Source of the DNA: Aporrectodea caliginosa
Lineage: Eukaryota; Annelida; Clitellata; Crassiclitellata; Lumbricidae
DNA: 64,000 nt
Assembly: GCA_020284085.1 (NCBI GenBank)
Contig: JACEVL010000414.1
Location: 62,001 to 126,000 of the forward strand
Reading direction: 5' to 3'
Numbering within the stretch: position 1 is the stretch's first letter; each line of letters starts with the position of its first letter. Shown in pieces: positions 10,004 through 20,936 of the stretch. The position numbers were made by a program, and so were the translations under genes. The notes beneath the pieces are model-generated. The model was not told the origin of the DNA. It saw nothing but the letters and a program-made list of their open reading frames with translations, and searched no databases.

Positions 10004-11010
10004 TTATATTCTATTCAAGGTGTACACATGAACCCCAGTACCAAAGCTTCCGACGACCAGTTGTTTCATTTCTTTGTCGTAACATAATCTCAATGGCACC
10101 AAGAGCTTCATTTTTTGTTTTCCTTCTTCTTCTTTTTCTTTTTCTTCTTCTTTTTCTTTTTCTTCTTCTTTTTCTTTTTTTTCTTCTTCTTCATTTTCCT
10201 CCTTTTCTTTTTCTTCTTGCGTTGGACAAATAATTCGATTCCATGTGAGATCGGAATCCAAGAGAATCACTCTACTATTCCCTGTGTCAGCCACAAACAC
10301 TCCATCGTCTGAATCGAGTGAGAGATAGCTCGGAATACTCAGCTTTTGTGTTTCATTTGAAGGATTAAAACGACGGATGACCGTCAGTCCATCTCTTGTC
10401 AATTCACTCACGGCCCACTTTCTCTTCTTCTGCTTCAACATCTCGTAAACGATCAACTCCATATCACTTGGGATCACCGTCCATTGATGAAGGATTATGA
10501 AATTTCCGATGGATGTTTGCACTCCATGAATTGGTTCCTCAATGTCTGTCGGTAACTGAATGGATCGAATAAGTTTTGCGTCTGATCCGTAGATCGTCAG
10601 AATGGACGATGATTGACTGACCACCAACAACTGACCAGCACTGCACACTGACAGAGTCTCTGGATGATAATCAGTGGTCAGCCTGTCGATCATGAGTTGG
10701 CCATCTGTTTCTCTTGTAATCTTCCAGATGAAGTTCTGATCTGAGTCAGACACGTAGAGGCAATTTTCCTTCTCACTGGCTACCATATCAGCGGGAGATA
10801 TGATCTGCTTCACCTCGTATTCCTTCTTATAACAAAATGGATTTTTATCCATAAAGACACAAATTACAGGAGGAGAAAGAGGAGGACGTGATCGACAGAG
10901 GACGTAGATTTCATTTCGAAGTTTAGCCACTCCACAAACAGATTCGTTTCCGTCATAAAAAACGTCAAGTTCCTTCAACTTCACTGCAGCCAGGGGAATT
11001 GGACACGAGC
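10004..11010 (-). CDS. Paralogue A exon 4: NHL-type beta-propeller and stop
   Basis: Terminal exon of 1007 bp encoding about 335 residues. The acceptor is TTTTTTATAG at 11014-11011, with phase-1 entry shared by the whole gene. The stop is TAA at 10004-10006. Several 40-residue blades can be seen: SPADMVASEKENCLYVSDS, PETLSVCSAGQLLVVS, and the clearest NHL blade, PSYLSLDSDDGVFVADTGN then SRVILLDSDL. NHL propellers bind protein or RNA partners, as in TRIM-NHL proteins. There is no RING or B-box in this gene. Between the last two blades sits a Lys/Glu-rich loop of about 35 residues encoded by a TTC-type microsatellite (10113-10222). Paralogue B has only a short ETNSRRP there. Sure of the fold class, not of the ligand. 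Confidence 0.75.
10113..10222. repeat. TTC/TTTTTC microsatellite inside a coding exon
   Basis: On the minus strand the array reads as GAA/GAG/AAA codons and adds a charged, probably disordered EEKEKEEE-type loop to the propeller of paralogue A. The frame is kept through the whole array. Confidence 0.85.
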
Positions 11011-11934
11011 CTATAAAAAATAAAATTCTCTCCATTACACAAATAATAGCTTTTTTACTCATATCTTAGTATTGCTCTTATAATTGACTGCTAACATTTA
11101 CCTACTTTTACATCATTTATTTCTTTTTAATTATCGCTGCTTTAATTTTCATTAGTTACTTAGCATCTGACAGCCGTTTGCTGGTTCGATGTCCCCGACT
11201 CACAACTAAAACAGAAATTATATACTAATGATTAACTTCTATTTTATTCAGTTACTTCTGTGTCTTTACATACGCATCAAACGCATTGGCGACTTTAAAT
11301 TTCTTTAGTTTATATTTTGTTATTTAATGTATTACTCACTGATCACTGTTCGTCTGAAGCGGCCTGTCAATCTCACTTGCAATTTATTAATAACTGTGAG
11401 GCTAGGCCTATTTCTGTTCGTGAACTAGTTGTTTATTTGGTTAAAGAATGTTCATCTCACTCTTGCTGTTAATCTGTTGGTGTTATTCTCTGTTAATCTC
11501 TAGCTGTCTTTTGACCTTGCTCGTCTTTTACATGTAGGCCTAACTGGCTTCACTCGCATTTCTGTAACTGTTCATCACAGTTCATTTGAAGCTCCAATAG
11601 GATGACAGTATTGCGTAACTTTTACAACTTTATTAAACTAAATCATTTGTGTTCTCATCTTTTCAACTTTAGGCTCCTTTCAAAACATCTTTTAAAAAGT
11701 TTTGCCTATGAACAGATATGAAGTCGACGTATCTCATTGTCTGTCTATCTCTTTGTGACTACGGCTAATTTTGTTCCCCCCAGGTCTCACTGCCGAATTC
11801 TTAACTACATACCATTCCATTTTTATTTGCATAGACCAGAATGTCCATTTGCAACTCATAACTTCCAATATCAAGCATTACTCTTTCCTTTGACTATCTG
11901 CCACTGTCATTAATATGCCTAGAGACATTTAAAT
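11011..11934 (-). other. Paralogue A intron 3, native part
   Basis: No coding signal. Segments resemble the matching intron of paralogue B; for example, about 11880-11930 matches about 33445-33490. Ancestral intron sequence therefore survives on this side of the retrotransposon insertions. Confidence 0.5.
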
Positions 11935-12162
<228 letters not shown>

Positions 12163-12179
12163 ATTTCATCATCTCATTT

Positions 12180-15100
12180 TTCATATGCTTTACCTCTGGC
12201 CTAACTCCGCCACAGGCTGCCTCCGCCGAGGAAGTCTGTGCCTGTCCCAAGCCAGGATAAAGGAGGAGGGTTCTGCGGTGGGCTTGCAACCCACCCAGGT
12301 AAAAAACAGCCAGCAACAGAAACAATGCAGAATATTCACTCAACTCGAAACAGGAGGAAAGGAGGAGATGGAGTGGGGAGGCTACACAGTCTCGCCAAGG
12401 ACAGTGGACCTCCTGACTCCGAAATGAAGAACCACAATGAAAGCCGTCCTTCGGAAGTTGGGGTTCGGAGATCTCGTCTCCTTTCAGCCAAGCATGTGGC
12501 CAGCATTGGCACATGGAACGTAAGATCTTTGTACATCACTGGGAGATTGGCACAGGTTATAAGGGAAATGAGAAACTACAAAGTACAGATACTGGGGATA
12601 GGTGAAATGAGATGGACGGGAGTTGGGAGGAAGGAATCGGATGGAATAACGATACTACATTCCGGCGGGCAGAAACATGAGAGAGGAGTGGGCATTCTAC
12701 TGAGTGAGGAGGCATCCAGATCACTGCTGAGCTGGGAGGCGGTAAATGACAGAATAATTACAGCAAGACTGCAGACAAGGTTTTTCAACACCACTATAAT
12801 ACAGGCCTATGCTCCAACGAACACGGCAGACGACGATGCGAAGAATGAATTCTACGAACAACTACATGGGGTCATGGAAGAAGTCCCAAAACATGATATG
12901 AAGATCTTGATGGGAGATTTCAATGCGCAGCTTGGCTCGGTTAGAACTGGATGGGAGGAGGTTATAGGAGAGATGGCAGAGGGAGAAAGATCGGACAATG
13001 GCGAGAGATTATTGAGCCTTTGCAGCAGCCATGGACTGAAGATTGGAGGGAGTCTTTTTCAACATAAGAAGATTCACAAGCTCACATGGACGTCGCCGGA
13101 TGGGAAGATATGTAATCAGATAGACCACATATGTGTGTCTGGAAGATGGGGGTCATCTTTGAGAGATGTAAGAGTGTACAGAGGAGCAGATATAGCATCG
13201 GATCATCATCTGTTGGTGGCGAAAATAAAGATAAAACTGAAGACAATACATAAGCCAAAAAGAAAGAGGATGGTCGACACGGACGCTCTGAGTGTGGAAG
13301 CGACACGACAGTTGTACCAACTAGAAATAAAGAACAGATTTGCAATCCTAGAGGGATGCGAGGAGGGAGATGATCCAAATCGGAGTGGTGAGAGAGTCGA
13401 GAAAGAATGGGAAAAATGGAGAGATGCTATCATGGGGGCAGGTGAAAAAGTGCTTGGCTTCAAGAGAGTAGGCAGAAAAGAAGCATGGATATCAACAGAA
13501 ACGTGGCAGGCAATAGACGCGAGGAGACAACTCAAGCAGGAGCTGGAGCAGGCAAGGGCAAGCGGTCTTGGCCACCAAGAGACGTCTATGGAGTACAAGG
13601 CACAGGACAAGGAAGTTAAGAAGAGATGCAGACAGGATAAAAACAAGTACATCTTGCAGAAGACAACTGAGGCAGAGGAAGCTGGGAGAAGAGGAGACTC
13701 CAAAACACTATACCGGATAGTGAAAGAGCTCTCAGGAGGTACAAGAGTACAAAACCTCTCACTAAAAAAGACAGATGGACAGCTGACAAAGACACACGAG
13801 GAGGAGGTCTTGAGATGGAGAGAACACTTTGAGGGTATATTGAACTGCCCTGAGCCGACAACATGCATAGGAGAAATGGAGTGGAGAGAAGAAATAGAGG
13901 AGCTTGAAATAGACAGAGATGACATCAACGAGGATGAAGTCCGGAAAGCACTGAAGAGTCTGAAAAACGGAAGGGCCGCAGGGAACGATGGAATAAAACC
14001 GGAACTGCTTAAGCACGGAGGAGAGACGTTGGTCAAATCAATGACGGATCTATGCAACAAAGTGTGGAAAACTGGCAGCGTGCCGAAAGATTGGAAAGAG
14101 GGCATCATCATCCCACTCCCCAAAAAAGGTGATCTGAAGGAATGTTCAAACTGGAGAGGCATCACGCTCCTATCGGTACCGGGTAAGATCATGGCTTCGG
14201 TAATGTTGAATCGCATGAGAGCGGCTATCGACGAGAGATTGAGACAAGAACAGGCAGGCTTCAGGCCGGGGAGGTCATGCTGTGAACAAATCTTCACACT
14301 CAGACAGATCATAGAGAAGGCTCTAATGTGGCAGACTCCTGTGGTAATAAACTTCATCGACTTCAGGAAGGCTTTTGACAGCGTCCACAGAGAGTCGATA
14401 TGGAAAATAATGAAGAGCTACGGAATACCATCCAAGATTATAGACATTGTCAAGAGTTTCTACAATGATAGCCGGTGTGCGGTGAGACATGGAGGAGAGG
14501 TGGGAGAATGGTTCCAGATCGTGACTGGAGTTCGGCAGGGATGTGTTCTGTCACCAATGATCTTTGCAATAGTGGTGGACTGGGTAATGAAAAGATCAAC
14601 GGAAGGCAATAGCTCCGGATTGAAGTGGATGGGCACCAGCAAGCTCAGTGACCTGGACTTCGCAGACGACATCGCTCTGCTGGATAATACTTGGGATGGA
14701 ATAAAGGAAATAACAGGAAAAGTACAGGAGGAGGCAGCTAGAGTCGGGCTTGCTATAAATCCAGAGAAGACCAAGATCATGAGGATAGGGAAATGGCAAG
14801 AGGCAGATGGGATCAAGATCGACAATAAACCAACTAAGGTGGTAGATGATTTTTGCTACCTTGGTAGTACATTGACGGCGGATAGCAGCTGTGACAAGGA
14901 GATAAGAATACGTATTGGTAAAGCAAATGCAGCCTTCGGGAGACTGGAGAAGATATGGAAAAATAATGGATGTAGCGTTAGGATAAAGATCCGGTTATAT
15001 GAGGCCGTAGTGCTGAGCACCCTGCTATATGGGGCAGAGACGTGGCCAATGACGGTAGCAAACAGGAAAAAATTAGAGGCAGCACACCACAGGTGGCAGA

Positions 15101-15470
15101 GAAGAATTCTACACATCTCTTGGAAAGATAAACTCACAAATAAAACCATCAGAGAAAGAACAGGACAAGATAAGCTAGAGAACATCATTAGAAAGAAAAG
15201 ACTGAATTGGATGGGGCATGTGGCCCGAATGGACAACGATAGAAGAGCAAGTCAAGTGATTAGGTGGACTCCTGAAGGAAAGCGCGGGAGAGGAAGACCA
15301 AGAAAGAACTGGATGGGAACTGTCCAGGAGGACCTGAGATGTTTGGAGATGACGGTGGAGGATGCTGTCAAGGTGGCAGGGGACAGAGAGGAGTGGAGAA
15401 GCTGTGTTGCCCGATGTGCAGTTCTGCACGGGAAGGACTAAGGTCTAAGGTAAGGTTACCTACATTAAAT
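12180..15470 (+). mobile_element. RTE-like non-LTR retrotransposon, apparently full coding length
   Basis: The element lies in intron 3 of paralogue A, in the opposite orientation to the gene. It holds one intact ORF and ends with short tandem units (TAAGGTC, TAAGGT, AAGGT) just after the stop, the kind of tail seen in RTE-group elements. The corresponding intron of paralogue B lacks it. That explains most of the 3.9-kb difference in exon 3-exon 4 spacing and shows insertion after the gene duplication, or loss from B. Confidence 0.75.
12238..15441 (+). CDS. APE endonuclease-reverse transcriptase polyprotein (RTE-like)
   Basis: 1067 codons with no stop. The N-terminal 90 residues are basic and unrecognised. 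The APE-type endonuclease spans about 90-330 with its expected residues: GTWNVRS (N94), Glu123 in EMRWTG, MGDFNA (D227, N229) and SDHH (D322, H323). The RT covers about 590-850: PLPKKGDLKECSNWRGI, FRPGRSC, motif A FIDFRKAFD (D708), GVRQGCVLSP and catalytic FADD at 808-811. The C-terminal tail has LNWMGHVARM and GRGRPRKNW. Invertebrate proteins named craniofacial development protein 2-like are usually this kind of element. All catalytic residues are present, so the copy could still be active. The first ATG is used by default; an internal start is possible. Confidence 0.85.
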   Translation: MPVPSQDKGGGFCGGLATHPGKKQPATETMQNIHSTRNRRKGGDGVGRLHSLAKDSGPPDSEMKNHNESRPSEVGVRRSRLLSAKHVASIGTWNVRSLYITGRLAQVIREMRNYKVQILGIGEMRWTGVGRKESDGITILHSGGQKHERGVGILLSEEASRSLLSWEAVNDRIITARLQTRFFNTTIIQAYAPTNTADDDAKNEFYEQLHGVMEEVPKHDMKILMGDFNAQLGSVRTGWEEVIGEMAEGERSDNGERLLSLCSSHGLKIGGSLFQHKKIHKLTWTSPDGKICNQIDHICVSGRWGSSLRDVRVYRGADIASDHHLLVAKIKIKLKTIHKPKRKRMVDTDALSVEATRQLYQLEIKNRFAILEGCEEGDDPNRSGERVEKEWEKWRDAIMGAGEKVLGFKRVGRKEAWISTETWQAIDARRQLKQELEQARASGLGHQETSMEYKAQDKEVKKRCRQDKNKYILQKTTEAEEAGRRGDSKTLYRIVKELSGGTRVQNLSLKKTDGQLTKTHEEEVLRWREHFEGILNCPEPTTCIGEMEWREEIEELEIDRDDINEDEVRKALKSLKNGRAAGNDGIKPELLKHGGETLVKSMTDLCNKVWKTGSVPKDWKEGIIIPLPKKGDLKECSNWRGITLLSVPGKIMASVMLNRMRAAIDERLRQEQAGFRPGRSCCEQIFTLRQIIEKALMWQTPVVINFIDFRKAFDSVHRESIWKIMKSYGIPSKIIDIVKSFYNDSRCAVRHGGEVGEWFQIVTGVRQGCVLSPMIFAIVVDWVMKRSTEGNSSGLKWMGTSKLSDLDFADDIALLDNTWDGIKEITGKVQEEAARVGLAINPEKTKIMRIGKWQEADGIKIDNKPTKVVDDFCYLGSTLTADSSCDKEIRIRIGKANAAFGRLEKIWKNNGCSVRIKIRLYEAVVLSTLLYGAETWPMTVANRKKLEAAHHRWQRRILHISWKDKLTNKTIRERTGQDKLENIIRKKRLNWMGHVARMDNDRRASQVIRWTPEGKRGRGRPRKNWMGTVQEDLRCLEMTVEDAVKVAGDREEWRSCVARCAVLHGKD

Positions 15471-15787
15471 CTCACTGTAAGTCTTATTTCTCTTCTACGT
15501 TTTCCCTCTGCTCCCATTGTATTTTTATTGTCCAATATCTTTTCCTCTCATATCATATTAGGCTTCACAGCAAGTCTGATGTAATTCTCTTAGCAGGTAA
15601 AGTTTCTGTCAATAATGGACTTTTGTACAGTCTCTCTTTGAGTCTCTTGTTTTATTTATTTTCACTCTATTCATATAAATTCACAGCTCTTGGCTTAGTT
15701 ATTTAATTCAACGATGTTGTACAGTGTATGTTGATTATATTATAGTCTTAGGTTTCCTTAAGGATTAGTGCATACATAAGTCCTTAC
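15471..15787 (-). other. Paralogue A intron 3, proximal part
   Basis: Noncoding. About 15600-15720 resembles 33690-33790 in paralogue B, marking the resumption of native intron after the retrotransposon. Confidence 0.5.
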
Positions 15788-16153
15788 CAACTGTTTTCTT
15801 GAAATTATTGCTATCAATGTTGATCACAATCGATTCCGAAGTAGATGGTGGGATATTTACACGACCAAATAAGACATCTGTCAGCCGATTCGACTCATAC
15901 CGATTCTGAACATTTTCAAGAGCTGCTTGTGAATGACACCAGATCCAAACGACCACAGTCTGTTTGTCCAGCTGAGAGTTAAGGATTTCTATGCATTCCT
16001 CCTTCAGTTGACTGATGCGGTTATCAGCGTGATGTGATATTGGTTTGATTGTATTTCGAATGTTCTCGATTTTTTGATGAAGTCGCTGTGCGTCACCAGT
16101 AGGCCTATCTGTACACTTTGCACCATGGTTTTGCATTTCGACTTTTAGTACGA
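15788..16153 (-). CDS. Paralogue A exon 3: coiled coil plus TRADD-N-like domain
   Basis: 366 bp between acceptor TTCCTTTTAG (exon starts at 16153) and donor GTTG|GTAAGG, phase 1 on both sides. The first half (RLHQKIENIRNTIKPI, then HADNRISQLKEECIEILN) is heptad-like and probably coiled coil. The second half, with strand QTVVVWIWCHSQ, helix ALENVQNRYESNRLTDVLF and closing strand SIVINIDSNNF, follows the ferredoxin-like beta-alpha-beta pattern of TRADD-N domains, known from TRADD and many metazoan conflict proteins. The assignment is from pattern memory and needs a profile search. Between exon 2 and exon 4 it would sit as a linker or oligomerisation module. Confidence 0.6.
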
Positions 16154-16439
16154 CTAAAAGGAAAAGTAACAGAAATTCAAGTGTCCAACCAATTTGCTAT
16201 TGGTAATACTAGTTAACTGCATTTGAATAAAAATAAAACATAATCGAGTTCCAAACTGAAATGAAGAATATTCTTTCAGGTGTAGATCCGTGACCGATTC
16301 GGATTTAATATAATTTAACTCTCATGCCGCAACTTGGATTGTGAATTTAAACTCAGAATCGTTTTTCACGTAAAGCTTTCAAACGGAAAGAAATATTTAG
16401 AATTAATTGGAGGACTATTCCTGAATATGTTTTCCCTAC

Positions 16440-16940
16440 AAAACAGTTTCGTTTCCACGGTTCCGCGACTAATCGTCTACAGACTTTTCGTCTACGACAC
16501 TTCGTCTAAAGACAATTCGTCTAACGACATTTCGTCTACAAGTGTATCTGCATCCATTACGGCTAATCAACAGAGGCCGCTTTCTTATAGTTTCACTAAA
16601 ACGTGCTATATATTCTCAGGAATCCAGCGTCTAATTACTGAAAAGAATATTTTTATCAATCCAGCTTCTATTGAATGGAAACTTAGTTTAATGCAGGTAT
16701 CCAGCTTGGTTTCCAGCTTCTATTTACCGTAAAAATTATTTCGATCAATCCAGCTTCTATTTCAACACAGGAATGTTTTCAACAATCCCACTTCCATTTA
16801 GGGAAACTGTTTTTCATCAATCCAGCTTCCATTTTAAAGTGACAATATCAAATAACTTTGTAGACGAAATGTCGGTAGACGAAATGTCTGTAGACGAAGT
16901 GTCGTAGACGAAAAGCCTGTAGACGAATTGTCGTGGCACT
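16440..16940. mobile_element. TIR element with GACGAA-repeat arms and minisatellite core
   Basis: The left arm (about 16468-16545) is built of CGTCTA-containing units such as GACACTTCGTCTA. The right arm (about 16858-16938) is its inverted copy, with GTAGACGAAATGTC units. Between them are five or so degenerate copies of AATCCAGCTTCTATTTA at about 40-bp spacing. It lies in intron 2 of paralogue A. No ORF is present and no clean target duplication is seen. Confidence 0.55.
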
Positions 16941-17454
16941 CGTTTTCACGAAGTTTTTCATGTGTGACGCCGTGTGATATGACGTTAGATTTTTGTTAGG
17001 TCACAGTTCAAATAGATTTGATTAAACGGTTTCTCTTAAAGCATTATTCTTAATCGAATGATATTTGTGTTAGGTGATGATTTTTGGGAGGACAAATTCT
17101 AGAAACATAAATTTTTCTAGACATTTTAGCAATTGCTTCTTTTGACACGTGTACGTGACGACATTCACAATGACGTGTGAAGTGGCCATTAATCAGAGTG
17201 GAAATTTTTTTGGTCTTTTCATTCAATGATGCAAGGGCCCTAGATCTAACCTTGCCCATACAATGCAGCATTAGACAAATTAATCTATGTTAGGAAAATC
17301 CTGTACATAATAGAAATTATACAGAGCAAGAAGGAAATCATGTTCACTTTGGCAACATACATTTTACACTAATTTGACCCTGCTGATTACGAAAATCGCT
17401 GTTTCCAAGCTGGATTTTTGACCTGAAGGTCAGAAAAAATTAAATCTAGCTACA

Positions 17455-17935
17455 ATCAGAGAAAAATGGCCAGATCTCAACTAATAATTGTTGAATTCGG
17501 TTAATTCTTTCTTGCATTTTCTCGACTTGATAAGCGCTACCTGTGTTAAGAAACAAGGTTACTAAATGTAGGACGATCCAAGATTATTTCAAGGTCAAAA
17601 AAGCAGTTTCAGAGGAAAATCTGGGGAAATGGCCATAACTCAGTCAAATATTTTCTATTTGGATGAATCTTTTACTTTTCTGCTCGGGCCGATAAGAGCT
17701 ACATTTGAAAGCACAGAGTACTTAAGGGCTAATATGATCCAAGGCCAATTAAATGTCAAATGGTCAAAATCAATGGAATAAGGCCATAATTCAGCCAAAA
17801 ATTGTTTTATTTGGGTGATTCTTTTACCTTTTTTGCTCGGGCCGATAAGAGATACGTTTACATAGTACTTAAAGGCTAACATGACCCAAGGTAAATTCAA
17901 GGTCAATTCAAGGTCATAATATCTACTTAACCATT
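17455..17935. repeat. Diverged tandem repeat, about 160-bp unit, three copies
   Basis: Each unit contains ATGGCCATAA(C/T)TCAG, a (C)TCGGGCCGATAAGAG block and CAAGGTCAA. Copies start near 17460, 17625 and 17780 within intron 2 of paralogue A. No coding role seen. Confidence 0.6.
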
Positions 17936-18317
17936 TTACACGTGAGCTACCTTTTAATTCGACCTCCACTATGGTGTTTCATGGAAAAGTAGTTTATAGA
18001 CAGTGCTCATGACACAGTGTCACGATGGTTGTGTAAATTCCGTCATATTTTCCGTTAGTCGAGAAAGTATCCTCTTATGACGTATTTATATCAAGGTACT
18101 ATGCATAATACCAGCATTATCAGAGTTCCAAAAGTTTTCATTATTTGCACTTGAGTTGTTGTAACGTGTTATACATTGACTAATACCTAACGCGATATGC
18201 CAAGACTAATTAGAACAATACTTTAAAGTTTCATCAATATAAATGCATATCCATTATTATAATGGTTAAGAAAATCTTGTTAATCTTGATACTTTTGATA
18301 AAATTTCAACTGTTAAC

Positions 18318-18605
18318 CTCCTCCGTTTTTCATAATCCTTGCCACTGTCTTCTGATTGGTTTGTCGAAGACAACTGACAAAAATAGAACACTTTGTCTCA
18401 TCTAAGGATCTCACGACGTACAAAAGCTCGGCGTTTTTATCTCGTGCTGAACGTTGTCGCTGAACGAAGTGACTCTGGTCTTCCGTTATGCAGTTGAGAG
18501 ACAACAGTAAAGCAAATAACTCCTCATTCGGATGAATATTTTCCAAAAGATAATTTCTGTTGTTGGCAATGATTGCAGAAGTTTTCTTGGTTTTTTCATA
18601 GAAAT
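18318..18605 (-). CDS. Paralogue A exon 2: CARD-like death-fold domain
   Basis: 288 bp, 96 codons, phase 1 at both ends. Acceptor GTCTTTGTAG; donor GGAG|GTTAAC. The peptide has the amphipathic helix spacing of a CARD: LLENIHPNEELFALLLSL, NCITEDQSHFVQRQ, then KNAELLYVVRSL, FVSCLRQTNQKTVARIM. The ending resembles the FxxxLxxxxQxxLAxxL helix of caspase-recruitment domains. CARDs pair with other CARDs to recruit caspases or kinases in apoptosis and inflammasome-type signalling. Exon length is identical in paralogue B, with conservative changes, which indicates selection on the fold. Confidence 0.65.
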
Positions 18606-19984
18606 CTACAAAGACCAACACTACTTTCTAATTCCATTGATTTTGACCACCGCCAAAACCGCCAAAACCGCCTCGACAAAATTAATGCGTCACAGGAAAT
18701 CCCAGCAGTTGCGCCATAAGATGAGAGACAAAATAATAATGCGTCCCGAAGTTTGCGTCACATAACAGTTGCGCCGCATAGGAGTTTGTTTAGCTTGTTC
18801 CACATGCACCTCTTGCATGAGGTAGGCTATTGTATTTGATTAGCACTCATCAAATACATTTCAAACGAATACGTAAGTGTTGTTTATAATTACTTCCACT
18901 TCCTTGGATTGTATTTCTTGGGTAGTATTGGATAAGATTTTTTCAGTTCTATTGTACGTTCAAATCAATTTGATATAATTATGGCTCATTTGAACTGTAA
19001 ATCGAAGTAGCTAGCACTCATTTTAGGCTGTTTCTGAAACCATATTTGGATTCAGCATGTTCAAATGCACACGTTCCTCACTAGACGTTTGTGAATTTCG
19101 AAAAAAAATCATTTGACACCCCAAATTGACACACCCTAGTATGGCGTGATCCGTAAAGAGAAATTTCAGGCTTGATTTGTCACGATATTGAATGTGAAGA
19201 TTAGTGAACTTAAAATGTCAATACATGTAAATACAACTGGGAAAATTTGATTCCGTTATCTGATAAGTAAAGCGCAGTGTTGTAGGGAGACCATTCCAGG
19301 TACCGGTAATAAGACGATCAACCGAAACAGAACGGCGCGGACTAATAACAGTAAACGAGCGGGGACCAAAAGCTCAGCTTGGTCCGCTGGCAGGAGGTTT
19401 GATCGACGCTGAATACCCGAGGTGGGACAACAAACTTGTACATAGACTGTGAGCCAACAGTACATCTACAGAACTGCAGTGGTTAAAAAGGTCAATGTAC
19501 TCTCGACCAAACTGTTACAAACCACCAAAATAATGTTCAGCCATCATACGAAGAGTGCCATAATCTGACTACTTTATTGTATGCTATTTCCATATACTAG
19601 TGTCTTAAAAATTAATAATTGCCTTGTCATTCTTTTAAGAGTGGAGAATCCTCAGCAATTATCCATAATTATCTGAACTGCTCAGTGACCGACATTCTGC
19701 AACTGTATAATATATTGATCTTGCAGCAGCATTGGAATTACCAGCTTTCGAGACCTGACTCTTTGAATTGGTCTCTACAGTTTAGCATGTTAGTGCATGA
19801 AACAATGGCGACTGGAACTCCGTCCAGCACTCCGTCTGTAGGCCAGACTCCTCCACCTTTTAAGTAAGAAAGGCTGGGCTTAAGAATAAATGTGGTTTAA
19901 TGGTTGGTTTTTATTACATGAGAATAATTCAACTTGTGCTTTGGTACGGCGACTTTAAATGACAATACCAGAATATCAATTTAC
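18606..19984 (-). other. Paralogue A intron 1
   Basis: No exon is supportable. At 18650-18770 GCCAAAACCGCC and TTGCGCC motifs recur. The left arm of a 119-bp inverted repeat lies at 19140-19258. Confidence 0.45.
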
Positions 19985-20673
19985 CTTTGAGCCGTCGCCA
20001 AATTCTTTTCTTAAATCTTTTTCTTGTTATTCGCTGAAACCAACAGAAGTCGACTGATATCAAAGTATTAATGACATCTTGGTTTCTCTGTTGAGGTGTG
20101 GAATTAAATATCCACTGCAGAAACGAGTTTATTAAGATGATGTCCAGTAGCTCGAGTGGAAGTTGATTCAGCTGAAAATGAAAATTGCTTAAGCTGTATG
20201 TTGAAACGCCGTGAGAAATGGCACCAAAAACGCTTGCTGTCACTGAGAAAAACCAAGTTCGAAGGTGTAGACCTGCCGAGTCATTTTGTGGTCTTTAGCT
20301 TGTTTAAGTTTGTGCTAGGTGTAATGCAATGAATCCTAGATTATAATAAAGTGTCACTATTTTGCATGGAAATCTTATTTTATGTGGCAAATGATAACTA
20401 CGAGAGGTACAATAAGCAAAGACTCAACTCATCGCCTCTACTTTATTGTACTGATTGTTTTTCGAAGATGGTCAATTTAACGGGCCGAGTTGGTATGTTC
20501 CATAGTCTGTGAAGGTCTGTCGCTAGTTCACTTAGAAATTATTCACAGCGGGAAACGGAATCAAATTTTCCCAGTTGTATTTACACAGTATTGACATTTT
20601 AAGTTCACTAATCTTCACATTCAATCTCGTGACAAATCAAGCCTGACATTTCTCTTTACGGATCACGCCATAC
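19140..20673. repeat. 119-bp inverted repeat pair enclosing the F-box-like exon
   Basis: The left arm 19140-19258 begins TATGGCGTGATCCGTAAAGAG. The right arm 20553-20673 ends CTCTTTACGGATCACGCCATA. The arms are near-identical inverses. Both outer ends carry a TA, which would suit a TA-target TIR element about 1.5 kb long. Between the arms lies exon 1 of paralogue A. Either two MITEs landed in opposite orientation or an element captured or spans the exon. Confidence 0.6.
19985..20171 (-). CDS. Paralogue A exon 1 (first recognisable): F-box-like
   Basis: 187 bp between acceptor TTTTCATTTTCAG and donor CAAAG|GTAAAT, entering in phase 0 and leaving in phase 1. The peptide LNQLPLELLDIILINSFLQW then ISVDFCWFQRITRKRFKKRIW has the LPxELLxxIL start and SVxxxW core of an F-box-like motif, which would bind Skp1-type adaptors of ubiquitin ligases. 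It is short (62 residues) and the match is loose. Since the exon begins with an acceptor, at least one upstream exon with the start codon must exist; it was not found. Confidence 0.55.
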
Positions 20674-20936
20674 GAAGGCGGGGCTAACTATGCAAATCAA
20701 GTGGGAACAATATGTAAGCTTACAGGTAGAAATACACAAATGCCTTGGAAAAACTAGGGCGAAAACGAAGAAACAGAAGCAGGTTGAAGAACTGAAAATT
20801 GTCACTTTAATAAGACACATGATAATATTATAGAAGGGTAGAAATACACGAAAGTCTGGGAAGAAAATAAGTTCTAAGAGCTTAAACATACGGCCGACTC
20901 GGCAGATGTCGCCACTGGGCAATCTAAATGCCTGTA
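20172..20936. other. Upstream flank of paralogue A exon 1
   Basis: Apart from the right inverted-repeat arm (20553-20673), nothing is recognised. The missing 5' exon and promoter of paralogue A may lie here or farther right. Confidence 0.35.

Larger units (their letters stand above)
16154..18317 (-). other. Paralogue A intron 2
   Basis: Intron between the CARD-like and TRADD-N-like exons. Apart from the GACGAA element and the tandem repeat listed separately, I see no exon or RNA gene in it. Confidence 0.5.

Noticed and set aside
13206..14357. 383-codon antisense ORF
   Set aside because: It is the shadow of the RTE-like polyprotein frame; the composition is Ser/Leu/Phe-rich and no domain is present.
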